Assembly: GCF_001426645.1 (NCBI RefSeq)
Contig: NZ_LMEX01000002.1
Location: 1,268,907 to 1,332,906 of the forward strand
Reading direction: 5' to 3'
DNA length: 64,000 nucleotides
Source: Rhodanobacter sp. Root480
Lineage (GTDB): Bacteria; Pseudomonadota; Gammaproteobacteria; Xanthomonadales; Rhodanobacteraceae
The position numbers and the translations under genes are program-made. The notes below the pieces were generated by a model that had not been told where the DNA came from, ran no database searches, and was given only the letters and a program-made list of their open reading frames with translations. Within the stretch, counting starts at the first letter, position 1. Every line of letters starts with the position of its first letter. Below, piece by piece: positions 38,642 through 48,744 of this stretch.

Positions 38642-38723
38642 GCGCGCATGATACGGGCAGTGTCGTGAGGGCGTTGATGACGGAGGCGCGGTGCCGCGTC
38701 CGGTGCTCAGCCCGACGCGGCGA

Positions 38724-39197
38724 TCACGGCGACCAGAACGCGTCCAGCCGGGCATTCCCCGGCTCCAGCATGCCATCCAGATGCAATACCGCCAGCGCGC
38801 CCGGCGGCATGCCGCGGAAATCGTCCGAGCGGCCTTCCACCAACAGGGCCACCAGCCGCTCGATGCCGGGGTTGTGGCCCACCAGCATCACGGAACCAAT
38901 ATCGCCATGCTGATCGAGCAGGGCCAGCAGTTCGCCCGGCGAGGCGTCGTAGATTTCCTCAGCCAGTTGCGGCACCGGCAGTGAATCCAGCGCGGTCAGC
39001 GCCAGTCGCGCGGTTTCGGTGGTGCGCCGCGCCGGCGAGCACAGCACGCGCTGCGGACGGATATTGTGGCTGGCCAGCCACAGCCCCGCCGCCTGCGCTT
39101 CCTGTTCGCCGTGGGCGCTGAGCGGGCGCTGGCGATCGTCGCCGCTGGTTTCTATGGGGACGGCTTCGGCGTGCCGCAGCAGGATCAATTCGTGCAT
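38724..39197 (-). CDS. sixA: Phosphohistidine phosphatase SixA
   Basis: Histidine phosphatase of the RHG branch, 157 residues. LLRHAEAVP at about 6-14 has the nucleophilic His, CSPARRTTETA the second Arg, and LVGHNPGIERL the second His. SixA dephosphorylates HPt-type phosphohistidine. It follows the ParA-like gene by 49 bases. Confidence 0.92.
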   Translation of the reverse strand: MHELILLRHAEAVPIETSGDDRQRPLSAHGEQEAQAAGLWLASHNIRPQRVLCSPARRTTETARLALTALDSLPVPQLAEEIYDASPGELLALLDQHGDIGSVMLVGHNPGIERLVALLVEGRSDDFRGMPPGALAVLHLDGMLEPGNARLDAFWSP

Positions 39198-39246
39198 GAG
39201 TGACTCCGTGATGGTGGGGGCGGGTCGATCGATCCTGCTCCGAGGG

Positions 39247-39879
39247 TCATGGGTGGCGCTTGATCCAACGCAGCAATGCTTTCCAGTCCTGTTGGTGGTT
39301 GCGCACCTGCTCGGATTGGTAATCGAAAATGCCCTTGCCCAGCGCGCTCAGCAGCACGTAGGCCTGGCTGTCGCGCAGTTGCGCGGCGATCGGGAAAGGC
39401 GACTCCTCGGCCAGCCGCGTCAGCGCGTCCTGGCTGGCGTGGGTCCACGGCTTGAGCCGGTTGGCGACCAGCGCCACCGGCAACTTGCCGCGCTTGATGC
39501 GATTGATGGCCTTGAGTTCGTCCAGGAAACGCAGCGTGGCGTCGAGGTCGAACGACGACGGCAACACCGGCACCAGCAGCACGTTGGCCAGTTCGAGATA
39601 GGGTTCGAGTTCACGCTCGCCGACGCCGGCGGGGGTGTCGATCAGCAATTGCTGCGTATCGTCCGGCACCCGCTGCAGCCCGCGGCGGCCGCCCTCCAGC
39701 GCCAGCACGCCGGGTACGTTGTCGGGTCGCAACTCGGCCCAGTGGAAACTGGAATGCTGCTTGTCGGCATCGACGATGGCGGTACGCTGCCCCGCCTGTG
39801 CCCAGTGTGACGCCAGTTGCGTCACCAGCGTGCTCTTGCCGCAACCACCCTTGCTGCATGCCACCAGCGTCGTAAGCAT
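39247..39879 (-). CDS. ParA/MinD-family ATPase (orphan)
   Basis: Product of 210 residues with a deviant Walker A, ACSKGGCGKSTLVTQL, at about 7-22 (signature Lys present); AIVDADKQHSSFHWAE and LLIDTPAGVGE are switch and Walker B. No ParB or centromere-like repeat beside it, so it is likely an orphan positioning ATPase. It sits upstream of sixA on the same strand. Confidence 0.88.
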   Translation of the reverse strand: MLTTLVACSKGGCGKSTLVTQLASHWAQAGQRTAIVDADKQHSSFHWAELRPDNVPGVLALEGGRRGLQRVPDDTQQLLIDTPAGVGERELEPYLELANVLLVPVLPSSFDLDATLRFLDELKAINRIKRGKLPVALVANRLKPWTHASQDALTRLAEESPFPIAAQLRDSQAYVLLSALGKGIFDYQSEQVRNHQQDWKALLRWIKRHP

Positions 39880-40531
39880 CGGTTGACCCTTGCCCCGGAA
39901 GGTGGATCAAGCCTAACCCGCGGAAGGGGTAAAGGGGAACGGGCGAGCGGAAAGCGATATTGAAGATGGCGAACCGGGGAGCCGGGAATGACAACGGCGT
40001 CGCACAACTCCACCATTCGCCCTGAGCGTAGCCGTGCCAAGCCGTCAAACATCGAGGCTCGAAGGCACTGTGACGTCCTCTGCCCTTGGGGGGGAGGACA
40101 CAGGTTTGGTGTTTGCCGCGTTGTTGGTGGCTGGGTCGATGAACACAGAAGCCCGAGGGCATCGTGACCTCCTCTCCCCATTGGGGAGAGGACACAGGAG
40201 AGGGGTCGGTGCTTGCGGGGAGGTCCGGCGGAAGAGGCTTTGGGACGGCGGGAGCAGCTTTGTTGGGTCGCCCGCGGCGTGGCCTCTCTTCGTTGGGCTT
40301 TCGGCGTCGTGAGTCGCGTCGTTGGGGCTTTCCCGCGGCGTGTCCCCTCTCCCTGCCCTCTCCCCAAGGGGAGAGGGGATTACGGTGCTTTTGGGCGCTG
40401 AGGTTGGGGTGGTGCGGCTTTTTGCTGTTGCGCGGGTCGTCGTCGAATAGTGCGGCTGTGCCGTACTGCGACCTCCTCTCCCCTTTGGGGAGGATTGAGG
40501 AGAGGGGCGGGTGCTCGCGGGAAGCGGCCCC
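39880..40531. repeat. Gene-free region with repeats (copy B, 40163-40385)
   Basis: 652 bases without a gene. A full 223-bp copy of the MITE-like element (40163-40385), a preceding partial one (about 40060-40100, CCTCTGCCCTTGGGGGGGAGG) and a following fragment (about 40460-40510, CTCCTCTCCCCTTTGGGGAGG). It looks like an insertion hot spot. Confidence 0.7.
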
Positions 40532-41545
40532 TCAGCTCCCGGGTTTCCAGTCCGCTGGCGCTTCGGCGGCGATGCCGGCGTTGCGCAGGGCGGCCAGCAT
40601 CAGGCTCATTTCGCTGCCGCCGTTGCGGGCCAGGGTCAGCAGGTGCTGGGCCACGGCGGGGTCGGTTTGCGCGCGGGCGGAGAGGGCGGCGAAGTTCTGC
40701 ACCTGCCACACGAGGTTGTGGCGGGCCTGGCGGGCGTCTTCCTGTTGCGCCGCATCGTCGGCCAGGGTTTCGCGCAGGTGCAGGCCCAGCGAGCGGGCCA
40801 GCGGGCTGGAGCCCCACTCCAGTACCTTGCCCAGTTTCAGGCAATCGGCCTTCAGCGCGGCATCGTCGGCCGCGCCTTCGCACAGCTTGGCGGCGGCCGG
40901 CAGGTTCGGTTGCGGTTGGGCGCGGGCGCTGCCGAACACCATCATCACCTGCAGGCCGGCGGCGCCGGCGGTGTCGTTGGGATCCAGCGTGGTGGCCGGT
41001 GGCGGCAGCACGGCGACGGTGCTGGCGAGGGCCTTCAGGCTGATGCCGGCGTAATCGTCATACAGCTTCGCGCCGGCGGCGCGTGCCAGATCCTGGCGTG
41101 CCGCGTCGTCGTGCAGCTGGCGCTGGTCGTCGCCGAGTTTGAGCAGCCAGACGGCGGCATTGTCGGGCGCCTTGGCCTGCAAGGCGCTCAGCGCCTCGCG
41201 GTTGGGGCAGGCATCCGCCTTGGCGTCGCAATCGGCCAGGCGCACCCAGTCGGTGGCCGGGCCCGCGTCCTGCGCCTGCGCCGCACGCTCGATCAATGCG
41301 TGGAAGCTGTTGTACTTGGGCTGGTTGGGCAGCGGTCGGGCCAGCAGGGCGGCACCGAGCAGCGGCAAGGCATCGGCGCGTGGCGCCAGCACGCTGACCA
41401 GATCGCGCTGGAAACCGGCCAGCGCCTTGTCGCGGGCCACATCGGCCTTGTGGTTTGTCGCGGGTTTTGGATGGCGAGCGGCCCACGCCGGCGCCGCCAT
41501 CGTGGTCAATGCGCAAGCCAGCCATACATAGCGCAATCCGCGCAT
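40532..41545 (-). CDS. Secreted hypothetical protein
   Basis: Product of 337 residues. Signal peptide (LACALTTMAAPAWA, cleavage near 22). The mature part is helix-rich with Ala-rich repeats, likely tetratricopeptide-like, with four Cys in two pairs. Periplasmic; no catalytic motif visible. Not assigned to a family. Confidence 0.68.
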   Translation of the reverse strand: MRGLRYVWLACALTTMAAPAWAARHPKPATNHKADVARDKALAGFQRDLVSVLAPRADALPLLGAALLARPLPNQPKYNSFHALIERAAQAQDAGPATDWVRLADCDAKADACPNREALSALQAKAPDNAAVWLLKLGDDQRQLHDDAARQDLARAAGAKLYDDYAGISLKALASTVAVLPPPATTLDPNDTAGAAGLQVMMVFGSARAQPQPNLPAAAKLCEGAADDAALKADCLKLGKVLEWGSSPLARSLGLHLRETLADDAAQQEDARQARHNLVWQVQNFAALSARAQTDPAVAQHLLTLARNGGSEMSLMLAALRNAGIAAEAPADWKPGS

Positions 41546-41705
41546 GATGCTCTCCAGACAAACAAAGTCCCCAGCTTAACGGCTGAATCTTAAGCGCGGC
41601 TGATCGCACGGTTTGCACGGCGAGCGCGCTTGCGCGAGGCTTGGCGGTACGAATATGGCCGTCTGTTCAGCGCGAAGGCGCAGCGGCAACCCAAAGGAGA
41701 CCGCC

Positions 41706-41900
41706 GTGAGTCAATTTCCCACATGGGCCGACGGTGCGCCGTGGTTCGCCGGCTGGGGCACGCTGGCGTTGATCAACGCCGCCCTGGCACAAGGCAAGAA
41801 CCGCAGCGGCCTGCTGTGGTTCCTGCTGTCACTGATACTCGGACCGCTGGCGACACTGGTGCTGGTGCTGCTGCCCAAAGTGCGATCAAAGATGTTCTGA
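41706..41900 (+). CDS. Small membrane protein
   Basis: Product of 64 residues. A hydrophobic segment at about 10-24 and a second at 32-57 (LLWFLLSLILGPLATLVLVL). The GTG at 41706 is preceded by AAAGGAGA, a strong ribosome site; the longer frame to 41613 lacks one. The NRSGLLWFLLSLILGPLATL segment is typical of small uncharacterised inner-membrane proteins. Confidence 0.7.
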   Translation: MSQFPTWADGAPWFAGWGTLALINAALAQGKNRSGLLWFLLSLILGPLATLVLVLLPKVRSKMF

Positions 41901-42179
41901 AGGCACCCGCGGCCGGCTCATGCGTAGCCGTAATTGCCAAACCTCAGCGCCAGATCAAGCCGTAATACCCTCTCCCCTTGGGGAGAGGGCAGGGGAGAGG
42001 GGGACACGCCGCGGGAAACCCCAACGAAGCTGTCCACGACGCCGAAAAGCTGCGCCAACAGCTCCCTCGCAAGCACCGCCCCTTCTCCTGTGTCCTCTCC
42101 CCAAAGGGGAGAGGAGATTACGGTGCCCGCGGGCTTTTCCGTTTATCGACAAGGCAGGGACACGCCGCGGGAAGCCCCG
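41901..42179. repeat. Gene-free region with inverted repeat copy (copy C, 41960-42123)
   Basis: A 164-bp inverted copy of the 34.5/40.2-kb element: starts CCGTAATACCCTCTCCCC, ends GGGGAGAGGAGATTACGG. A trailing CGCGGGCTTTTCC and CACGCCGCGGGAAGCCCC follow. Confidence 0.75.
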
Positions 42180-43034
42180 CTACTCCCCCAACTCTTCGCG
42201 CATGAACTCCGGCTGCGCCAGCGCGCCCTTGTGCACTTCGGCGTTGTAGTAACGGGTGGGGAAGTTCTTGGCGGCGGCGCCGCGCTCGCGGAAACCGGAC
42301 AGGTCGCCGCCCTTGCGCGCCATGGTGCAGCTCCACCAGCCGGTGGGGTAGCACGGCTGCGGGAACGGCAGCGTCTTCACTGCGCTGAAGCCCGACGTGC
42401 GCATGGCCGAGCGCATCGACTTGATCAGATCCAGGTGCGCCAGCGGCGATTCGCTCTGCTGCACCAGCAGGCCGCCGTGGCGCAGCGCCTTGTAGCAGCT
42501 GGCGTAGAAGGCCACGTTGAACAGGCCTTCGGCCGGGCCCACCGGGTCGGTGGAGTCGACGATGATCAGGTCCAGCGAATCGGGCTCGGCGTCGGCCATG
42601 TACTTGATGCCGTCAATGAACAGCAGCTCGGCGCGCGGATCGTTGTTGGCCTCGCACAGCTCGGGGAAATACTCCTCCGCCAGGCGCGTCACGCGCTCGT
42701 CGATTTCCACCTGCACGGCATTCTCGACTTCCTCGTGCTTCAGCACCTCGCGCAGCGTGCCGCAGTCGCCGCCGCCGATGATCACCACGCGCTTGGCCCG
42801 CGCATGGGTGAACAGCGCCGGGTGGGTCATCATCTCGTGGTAGAAGAAGTTGTCGCGCGTGGTGAGCATCACGCAGCCATCGATCACCATCAGGTTGCCC
42901 CAGTCGGTGGTCTGGTAGATCTCGATGTTCTGGAACGGGGTCTTCTCCGCGTGCAGCAATTGCTCGGTGCGGAAACCGATGGAGGAACCGGAGGCCTGGT
43001 GGGCTTCGGTGAACCAGCTGAGCTGCTGCGACAT
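42180..43034 (-). CDS. speE: Spermidine synthase
   Basis: Aminopropyl transfer from decarboxylated S-adenosylmethionine to putrescine. The 284-residue product has the SAM-binding IIGGGDCGTLREVLKHE, acidic DSTDPVGPAEGLF with catalytic Asp, and QSESP after it. ATG 43034 was chosen over the upstream 43064 as it starts the family's MSQQ-WFTE opening. Divergent to speA over 297 bases; both belong to arginine-derived polyamine synthesis. Confidence 0.95.
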   Translation of the reverse strand: MSQQLSWFTEAHQASGSSIGFRTEQLLHAEKTPFQNIEIYQTTDWGNLMVIDGCVMLTTRDNFFYHEMMTHPALFTHARAKRVVIIGGGDCGTLREVLKHEEVENAVQVEIDERVTRLAEEYFPELCEANNDPRAELLFIDGIKYMADAEPDSLDLIIVDSTDPVGPAEGLFNVAFYASCYKALRHGGLLVQQSESPLAHLDLIKSMRSAMRTSGFSAVKTLPFPQPCYPTGWWSCTMARKGGDLSGFRERGAAAKNFPTRYYNAEVHKGALAQPEFMREELGE

Positions 43035-43331
43035 GGCGGGTGTCCTGAAAACCGTGGGATGCAAGGCCGCTCATTGTAGCGGCAACGCCTGCGGGCCGCC
43101 GTGTCCCTATCGTCACGAGCCGCCATTACAATGGCCGCTGGCATCCGGGCGCAGAACGCGCTGGTGCCGACAAGCCCGATCGGCCCCGCGGCGTGCGAGG
43201 CTTCCGGTCGTACGGGCCTGGTGGCTACACCGAAGTACTCCGTCAAGGTCCGCCGCTGCGACGATCATCCGTGGAAACGTGGCCCGCGACGGTGGATGCC
43301 GTCAGCGCCGGCTGCACAGGAGATGACATCG
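43035..43331. promoter_or_regulatory. speE-speA divergent intergenic region
   Basis: 297 bases without a gene. A TACAAT hexamer at 43127-43132 is a possible -10 for speA, but no good -35 is spaced from it. Sequence resembling the upstream ORF extension of speA is not convincing as coding. Confidence 0.35.
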
Positions 43332-45221
43332 ATGGCGAAACAGTGGACTACCGACGACGCCCGCCACACCTACGCCGTGCCGCACTGGGGCGATGGCTAC
43401 GTGGACGTGAGCACCGACGGCGAGATGGTGATGCAGCCGCGCGGTCCCGGCGGCCCGGCGCTGTCGCTGCCGGCGATCGTGGAACGCGCCCGCGCCGACG
43501 GCCTGCGGCTGCCGCTGCTGGTGCGTTTTCCCGACATCCTCGCCGACCGGCTGGCGCACATGCAGGCCGCGTTCGCCCAAGCGATTGCCGAGTACGACTA
43601 CGCCGGCGGCTACACCGCCATCTACCCGATCAAGGTCAACCAGCAGCGCGGCGTGGCCGGCGAGCTGGTGGCCGCCGGCACCCACGGTTTCGGCCTGGAA
43701 GCGGGCTCCAAGCCCGAGCTGATGGCGGTGCTGGGGATGGCGCGGCCCGGTTCCATCGTGATCTGCAACGGCTACAAGGATCGCGAATACATCCGCCTGG
43801 CGCTGATCGGCAAGAAACTCGGCCTGCGCGTCCATATCGTGATCGAGAAGCTGTCCGAGCTGGACCATGTTTTCAGTGAGGCCAAGGCGCTGGGCATCGA
43901 GCCTCTGCTGGGCGTGCGCGTGCGCCTGGCCTCCATCGGCGCAGGCAAGTGGCAGAACACCGGCGGCGACAAGGGCAAGTTCGGGCTGTCGCCGAGCCAG
44001 GTGCTGACGCTGATCCAGCGGCTGGATGCGGCCGGGCTCAAACACACATTGAAGCTGCAGCACTTCCACATGGGCTCGCAGATCTCCAACGTGCGCGACA
44101 TCGCCAACGGCATGCGCGAGGCCACGCGGTATTTCGTGGAGCTGAGCCGCATGGGCGTGCCGCTGGAGATCGTGGACGTGGGTGGCGGCCTGGGCGTGGA
44201 TTACGACGGCTCGCGCTCGCGCAGCTACAACTCGATCAATTACTCGATCGAGCAATACGCCTCCACCATCGTGCAGTCGCTGTCCGAAGCCGCCGCGGCC
44301 GAGGGCCTGCCGGCGCCGCACATCCTCACCGAATCGGGCCGCGCCATGACCGCGCACCATGCGGTGATGGTGGTCAACGTGACCGAGGTCGAACAGGTGC
44401 CCGCCGGCACGATTCCACCCCCGGCGGCGGACGAGCCGATGGTGCTGCGTCACCTGCGCGAGATCTGGGCCGAACTCGATCACCGCCCGCCGCTGGAGCT
44501 GTTCCACGAAGCCCAGCACCACCTGGCCGAAGGCCAGACGCTGTACGCGCTGGGCCAACTGGCGCTGGCCGACCGCGCGCGGCTGGACGAGATGTACTAC
44601 GCGGTGGCCAACGCCGTGCGCACGCGCCTGCTGCCGGCCGAGCGCTCGCATCGCGGCGCGCTGGATGAGCTGGACGAGAAGCTGGTCGACAAGTATTTCG
44701 CCAATTTCTCGGTGTTCGAATCGATCCCGGACGTGTGGGCGATCGGCCAGATCTTCCCCATCGCGCCGATCGCGCGGCTGGACGAGGAGCCGACGCGTCG
44801 CGGCGTCATCGTCGACCTCACCTGCGACTCCGACGGCCGCATCGACCACTATGTCGATGCCGAGGGCGTCGACGTGAGCCTGGCGCTGCATGCGCTGAAA
44901 GACGACGAAAGCTACCGGCTGGGCATCTTCATGGTCGGCGCCTACCAGGAGACCCTGGGCGACATCCACAACCTCTTCGGCGACACCGACGCGGTGAACG
45001 TGCGCGTGGAAGGCGACGGCTTCGTGTTCGCCCACCAGCGCCGCGGCGACACCACCGACCTGATGCTCGATTACGTGGGCTACGATCTCGAAGCCCTGCG
45101 CCGCAGCTACCGCGAGCGCATCGCCGGTGCCGACGTGACCGGCGCCGAGGCCGATCAGCTCTACCACATGCTCGATGGCGGCCTCACCGCATACACCTAT
45201 CTGGCCGAAGACACGCATTGA
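43332..45221 (+). CDS. speA: Biosynthetic arginine decarboxylase
   Basis: PLP-dependent decarboxylation of arginine to agmatine. The 629-residue length fits Spe[11 protein letters not shown] holds the PLP Lys; [22 protein letters not shown] and [14 protein letters not shown] are conserved fold-III sites. AGGAG nine bases upstream favours ATG 43332 over 43323 and the long N-terminal extension. Partner of speE next door. Confidence 0.95.
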   Translation: MAKQWTTDDARHTYAVPHWGDGYVDVSTDGEMVMQPRGPGGPALSLPAIVERARADGLRLPLLVRFPDILADRLAHMQAAFAQAIAEYDYAGGYTAIYPIKVNQQRGVAGELVAAGTHGFGLEAGSKPELMAVLGMARPGSIVICNGYKDREYIRLALIGKKLGLRVHIVIEKLSELDHVFSEAKALGIEPLLGVRVRLASIGAGKWQNTGGDKGKFGLSPSQVLTLIQRLDAAGLKHTLKLQHFHMGSQISNVRDIANGMREATRYFVELSRMGVPLEIVDVGGGLGVDYDGSRSRSYNSINYSIEQYASTIVQSLSEAAAAEGLPAPHILTESGRAMTAHHAVMVVNVTEVEQVPAGTIPPPAADEPMVLRHLREIWAELDHRPPLELFHEAQHHLAEGQTLYALGQLALADRARLDEMYYAVANAVRTRLLPAERSHRGALDELDEKLVDKYFANFSVFESIPDVWAIGQIFPIAPIARLDEEPTRRGVIVDLTCDSDGRIDHYVDAEGVDVSLALHALKDDESYRLGIFMVGAYQETLGDIHNLFGDTDAVNVRVEGDGFVFAHQRRGDTTDLMLDYVGYDLEALRRSYRERIAGADVTGAEADQLYHMLDGGLTAYTYLAEDTH

Positions 45222-45258
45222 TCGCAAGCCCACGATTCACGCAACGCAGGAGCAACGC

Positions 45259-46059
45259 ATGACAAGTCTCAATGGCAAGGTTGCATTGGTCACCGGCGCG
45301 GCCAGCGGTATCGGCAAGGCAATCGCGGAGGTTTACGCCGAACGTGGCGCGAAGGTGGCGATCGCGGATATCCGCCAGGAGGCGGCCGATGCCGTGGCCG
45401 CGCAGATCAACGCGGCCGGCGGCACCGCCATGGGTGTTGCGATGGACGTGACCGACGAAGCCTCCGTCGATGCCGGCACCGACCAGGTGGTGGCGACGTT
45501 TGGCCGTCTGGACGTCCTGGTTTCCAACGCCGGCGTGCAGATCATCAATCCGATCGACCAGTTCAGCTACGCCGACTGGAAGAAGGTCATGGCCATCCAT
45601 CTCGATGGCGGTTTCCTCACCACCCGGGCCGCGCTGCGCCACATGTACCGCAAGGACGAACAGGGCCGGAGCCATGGCGGCATCGTGATCTACATGGGCT
45701 CGGTACATTCGCACGAAGCGTCGCGGCTGAAGGCGCCGTACGTGGCGGCCAAGCACGGCCTGCTGGGCCTGGCGCGCACGCTGGCCAAAGAGGGCGCGCC
45801 GCACAACGTGCGTTCGCACGTGATCTGTCCCGGTTTCGTGCGTACCCCGCTGGTGGAAAAGCAGATTCCCGAGCAGGCGAAGGAGCTGGGCATCAGCGAG
45901 GACCAGGTGGTCAGCGACGTGATGCTGAAGGACACCGTCGATGGCGTGTTCACCACCGTCGAGGACATCGCCCAGACCGCGCTGTTCCTGGCCACCTTCC
46001 CCAGCGCGGCGCTGACCGGCCAGTCGGTCGTGGTCAGCCACGGGTGGTTCATGCAGTGA
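45259..46059 (+). CDS. bdhA: 3-hydroxybutyrate dehydrogenase (SDR)
   Basis: NAD-dependent oxidation of D-3-hydroxybutyrate to acetoacetate. The 266-residue product has [12 protein letters not shown] nucleotide motif, NAG in LVSNAGVQ, Ser in [10 protein letters not shown], catalytic YVAAKHG, and the family ending [16 protein letters not shown] site upstream. It follows speA by 37 bases and overlaps the next gene by four. Confidence 0.9.
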   Translation: MTSLNGKVALVTGAASGIGKAIAEVYAERGAKVAIADIRQEAADAVAAQINAAGGTAMGVAMDVTDEASVDAGTDQVVATFGRLDVLVSNAGVQIINPIDQFSYADWKKVMAIHLDGGFLTTRAALRHMYRKDEQGRSHGGIVIYMGSVHSHEASRLKAPYVAAKHGLLGLARTLAKEGAPHNVRSHVICPGFVRTPLVEKQIPEQAKELGISEDQVVSDVMLKDTVDGVFTTVEDIAQTALFLATFPSAALTGQSVVVSHGWFMQ

Positions 46060-47225
46060 GCAACCCGTCGCTGGCCGAGACGGTAGCCCGCGATTACCGC
46101 ACCGTCGCGCTGGTGTTGCAGGGCGGCGGCGCGCTCGGTGCCTACCAGGCCGGCGTGTTCGAGGCGTTGGACGAGGCCGGCCTGCAACCGAACCGGCTGG
46201 CCGGCATCTCGATCGGCGCGCTGAACGCGGCGGTCATCGCCGGCAATGCGCCCGGACAGCGGGTGGAACGGCTGCGCGAATTCTGGGAGGCGATCTGCCG
46301 CCCGCCGCTGTGGCCGGATGTGCCGACGCTGCCGTGGTTCGATGCGGTCGCCTGGCCCACGGCATGGCTCAACGGCGTGAGCGGCCTGGCCGCGTGGCGC
46401 GCGATGACCGAAGGCCAGGCCGGCTTCTTCCATCCGCGCCAGCCGCCGCCGTACCTGGGCGCGCACGCCACGCCCGGCAGCGTCAGCTGGTACGACACCA
46501 CGCCGCTGCGCGCCACGCTGGAGCGGCTGGTCGATTTCGACCGCCTCAACGATGCGCGCACCATGCGCGTGGCGGTCGGTGCGGTGAACGTGCGCAGCGG
46601 CAACTTCGCCTATTTCGACAACCGCCGCGAGCGCCTGCGGCCCGAGCATTTCATGGCCTCTGGCGCGCTGCCGCCGGGCTTTCCCGCGGTGGAGATCGAC
46701 GGTGAGTTCTACTGGGATGGCGGCATGGTCTCCAACACGCCGCTGTACGAGGTGCTGAGCGAGCGCCCCGGTTGCGACACGCTGGTGTTCCAGGTCGATC
46801 TTTGGAGTGCCCGCGGCACGCCGCCACGCGACCTCGCCGACGTGGCCGAGCGCAGCAAGGAAATCCAGTATTCCAGCCGCACCCGCCTGGTCACGGAATT
46901 CATGCGGCGGACGCAGGAGCAACGCCGCCTGCTGCATGACGTGATGGCGCTGGTGCCGGAGGACCGGCGCAACGACCCGGCGTATCGCCATGCCGAGGCG
47001 CGCGCCGCCGAGGCACTGACCAACGTGATCCACCTGATCTACCAGGACCGGCCGCACGAAGGCCACTTCAAGGATTACGAGTTCAGCGCCACCAGCATGC
47101 GCAGCCACTGGCAGAGCGGCCTGGACGACATGCGCCACACCCTGGCCCACCCGCACTGGCTGGCCGTGCCCGACCCGGAGCGCCCGTTCGTGACGCACGA
47201 CGTGCATCGCAAAGGGGCTGGCTGA
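46056..47225 (+). CDS. Patatin-like phospholipase
   Basis: Product of 389 residues. Oxyanion [12 protein letters not shown], nucleophile [10 protein letters not shown] (G-x-S-x-G) and catalytic DGG in YWDGGMVSN are present; the C-terminal region is the DUF3734 extension. Start GTG 46056 overlaps the bdhA stop as GTGA. This pairing is common in polyhydroxybutyrate-degrading bacteria, suggesting lipid or PHB-granule turnover. Confidence 0.88.
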   Translation: MSNPSLAETVARDYRTVALVLQGGGALGAYQAGVFEALDEAGLQPNRLAGISIGALNAAVIAGNAPGQRVERLREFWEAICRPPLWPDVPTLPWFDAVAWPTAWLNGVSGLAAWRAMTEGQAGFFHPRQPPPYLGAHATPGSVSWYDTTPLRATLERLVDFDRLNDARTMRVAVGAVNVRSGNFAYFDNRRERLRPEHFMASGALPPGFPAVEIDGEFYWDGGMVSNTPLYEVLSERPGCDTLVFQVDLWSARGTPPRDLADVAERSKEIQYSSRTRLVTEFMRRTQEQRRLLHDVMALVPEDRRNDPAYRHAEARAAEALTNVIHLIYQDRPHEGHFKDYEFSATSMRSHWQSGLDDMRHTLAHPHWLAVPDPERPFVTHDVHRKGAG

Positions 47226-47231
47226 GCGGGT

Positions 47232-47987
47232 TCAGCTGTCGCGGTGCACCTGCAAGCCGGCCGCTGACTGGTTGACCGGCATCACTTCGACCCGGTTGAT
47301 GTTGAGGTGCGGGGGCAGGTTGGCGATCCACCAGATGGTGTCGGCGATATCGCCTGCGGTGATCGGGTGGACGCCGGCATAGAGCTGGTCGGAGGCGGTC
47401 TGGTCACCGCCGGTGCGTACCAGGGTGAATTCGGTTTCGGCCATGCCCGGCTCGATCGACGACACCCGCACGCCGGTGCCAAGCAGGTCCACGCGCAGGT
47501 TCTGCGAGAACTGGGTGACGAAGGCCTTGCTGCCGCCGTACACGTTGCCGCCACGGTAGGCGTAACTGCCGGAAATCGAGCTGATGTTGACGATGGCGCC
47601 ACGGCGTTCGATCAGTTGCGGCAACAGCAGGTGGGTGATCGTGACCAGCGCGGTGACGTTGGTGTCGATCATCTGCTTCCACTGCGCCAGGTCCGCCAGC
47701 TGCGCCGGCGCGGTGCCCAGCGCCAGGCCGGCGTTGTTGACCAGCAGGTCGATGTCGGCAAAGGCCGGCGGCAGCGCCGCATGCGCCGCGCGCATCGCGG
47801 CTTCGTCGCGCATGTCGAACGCGGCGATATGCACGTTTTCGGCACCGTGGCGTTCCACCAGTGGCTGCAATCGCTCGGCGCGACGGCCGCTGGCGATCAC
47901 CCGCCAGCCACCGGCCACGAAGCGTTCGACAGCCGCGGCGCCGAAGCCGGAGGTGGCGCCGGTGATCCATGCAGTCTTGGTAGTCAT
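47232..47987 (-). CDS. SDR-family oxidoreductase (YdfG-like)
   Basis: Product of 251 residues with GATSGFGAAAVERF nucleotide-binding motif, NNAGLALG, Ser in NISSISGSYAYRGGNVYGGS with YGGSK as the Y-x-x-x-K. The YRGGNVYGGSKAFV stretch matches the 3-hydroxy-acid dehydrogenase (YdfG) group acting on serine and related hydroxy acids. It converges with the patatin gene. Confidence 0.86.
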   Translation of the reverse strand: MTTKTAWITGATSGFGAAAVERFVAGGWRVIASGRRAERLQPLVERHGAENVHIAAFDMRDEAAMRAAHAALPPAFADIDLLVNNAGLALGTAPAQLADLAQWKQMIDTNVTALVTITHLLLPQLIERRGAIVNISSISGSYAYRGGNVYGGSKAFVTQFSQNLRVDLLGTGVRVSSIEPGMAETEFTLVRTGGDQTASDQLYAGVHPITAGDIADTIWWIANLPPHLNINRVEVMPVNQSAAGLQVHRDS

Positions 47988-48015
47988 GAGCGAAAGCCTG
48001 GCAGAAACGTGAGAC

Positions 48016-48744
48016 TCAGCGACCTTCCTTCAAGGCGATCGCATTGATACCCGCGCCGGCCAGCCGTTGCTTGGTTGATTCCAGGTCGGTGGCGGACGGG
48101 AACGGGCCCAGCCGGACCCGGTGGTAGGTCTGGCCGTTGACATTGACGGTCTGCACGTTGGCGATGAAACCCTGCATCGCCAGCTTGGCTTTCAGGGTCT
48201 CCGCGTCAGCGGCGTTGGGGAACGCGCCGACCTGCAACAGGTAACCGCTGCCTGCCGCCGCTGCGGCCGGAGGCGTGCTGCGCGGCGCGGCGACCACGTC
48301 TTCGCTGACCGCGGCCGGCGCATTCGGGTTGCTGACCGGCGCCGTCGCCACCGGCGTGGTGCCGGCCGCCGCCTGCTGCTGGGCCTGCGTGGCCGCCTGC
48401 TGTTTCTGCAACTGCTCGGCGCGCGCCTGGGCGCTGATTTCGGCATCGGGGATGCGCACTTCGCGCTCCGACAGCACCGAGTAGAAATCGTATTGCGGCT
48501 TTTTCGGCGCGTCGTCGTTGTTGCCCGTTTCGAGCAGGCCCGGTTCGCTGGCGTGCTTGGCGGTGGCCTGCGGATTGGCCTGCGGGCCCTCGGGTTTGTG
48601 CAGGCTGGTGAGCAGGCTGCCGCGCAGCATCATCACCATCAGCACGGCACCGACCAGCAAGCCGACAATCGCGTAGCCCCAGGCGGGGAAACCGCCCTTT
48701 TTGTTGCGCACGGCCTGCCGGCCCTTGCCCTTGCGTGTTGCCAT
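48016..48744 (-). CDS. SPOR-domain protein
   Basis: Product of 242 residues: one membrane helix (about 23-42), a Gln/Ala-rich linker, and a C-terminal SPOR domain (GSGYLLQVGAFPNAADAETL and HRVRLGPFPSATDLESTKQ). SPOR domains bind denuded peptidoglycan at the septum, as in FtsN or DedD. The start overlaps the argS stop (TAATG), the normal argS-SPOR arrangement in gammaproteobacteria. Confidence 0.9.
   Translation of the reverse strand: MATRKGKGRQAVRNKKGGFPAWGYAIVGLLVGAVLMVMMLRGSLLTSLHKPEGPQANPQATAKHASEPGLLETGNNDDAPKKPQYDFYSVLSEREVRIPDAEISAQARAEQLQKQQAATQAQQQAAAGTTPVATAPVSNPNAPAAVSEDVVAAPRSTPPAAAAAGSGYLLQVGAFPNAADAETLKAKLAMQGFIANVQTVNVNGQTYHRVRLGPFPSATDLESTKQRLAGAGINAIALKEGR

Noticed and set aside
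41613..41705. N-terminal extension of the 64-residue membrane protein
   Set aside because: The strong AAAGGAGA site sits before the GTG at 41706 and the extension has no membrane or signal character.
43302..45233. Long minus-strand frame opposite speA
   Set aside because: speA has all catalytic motifs on the other strand; the frame is a shadow of biased codons.
45690..47207. 505-codon minus-strand frame opposite bdhA and the patatin gene
   Set aside because: The sense genes are well supported and this frame has no family signature.
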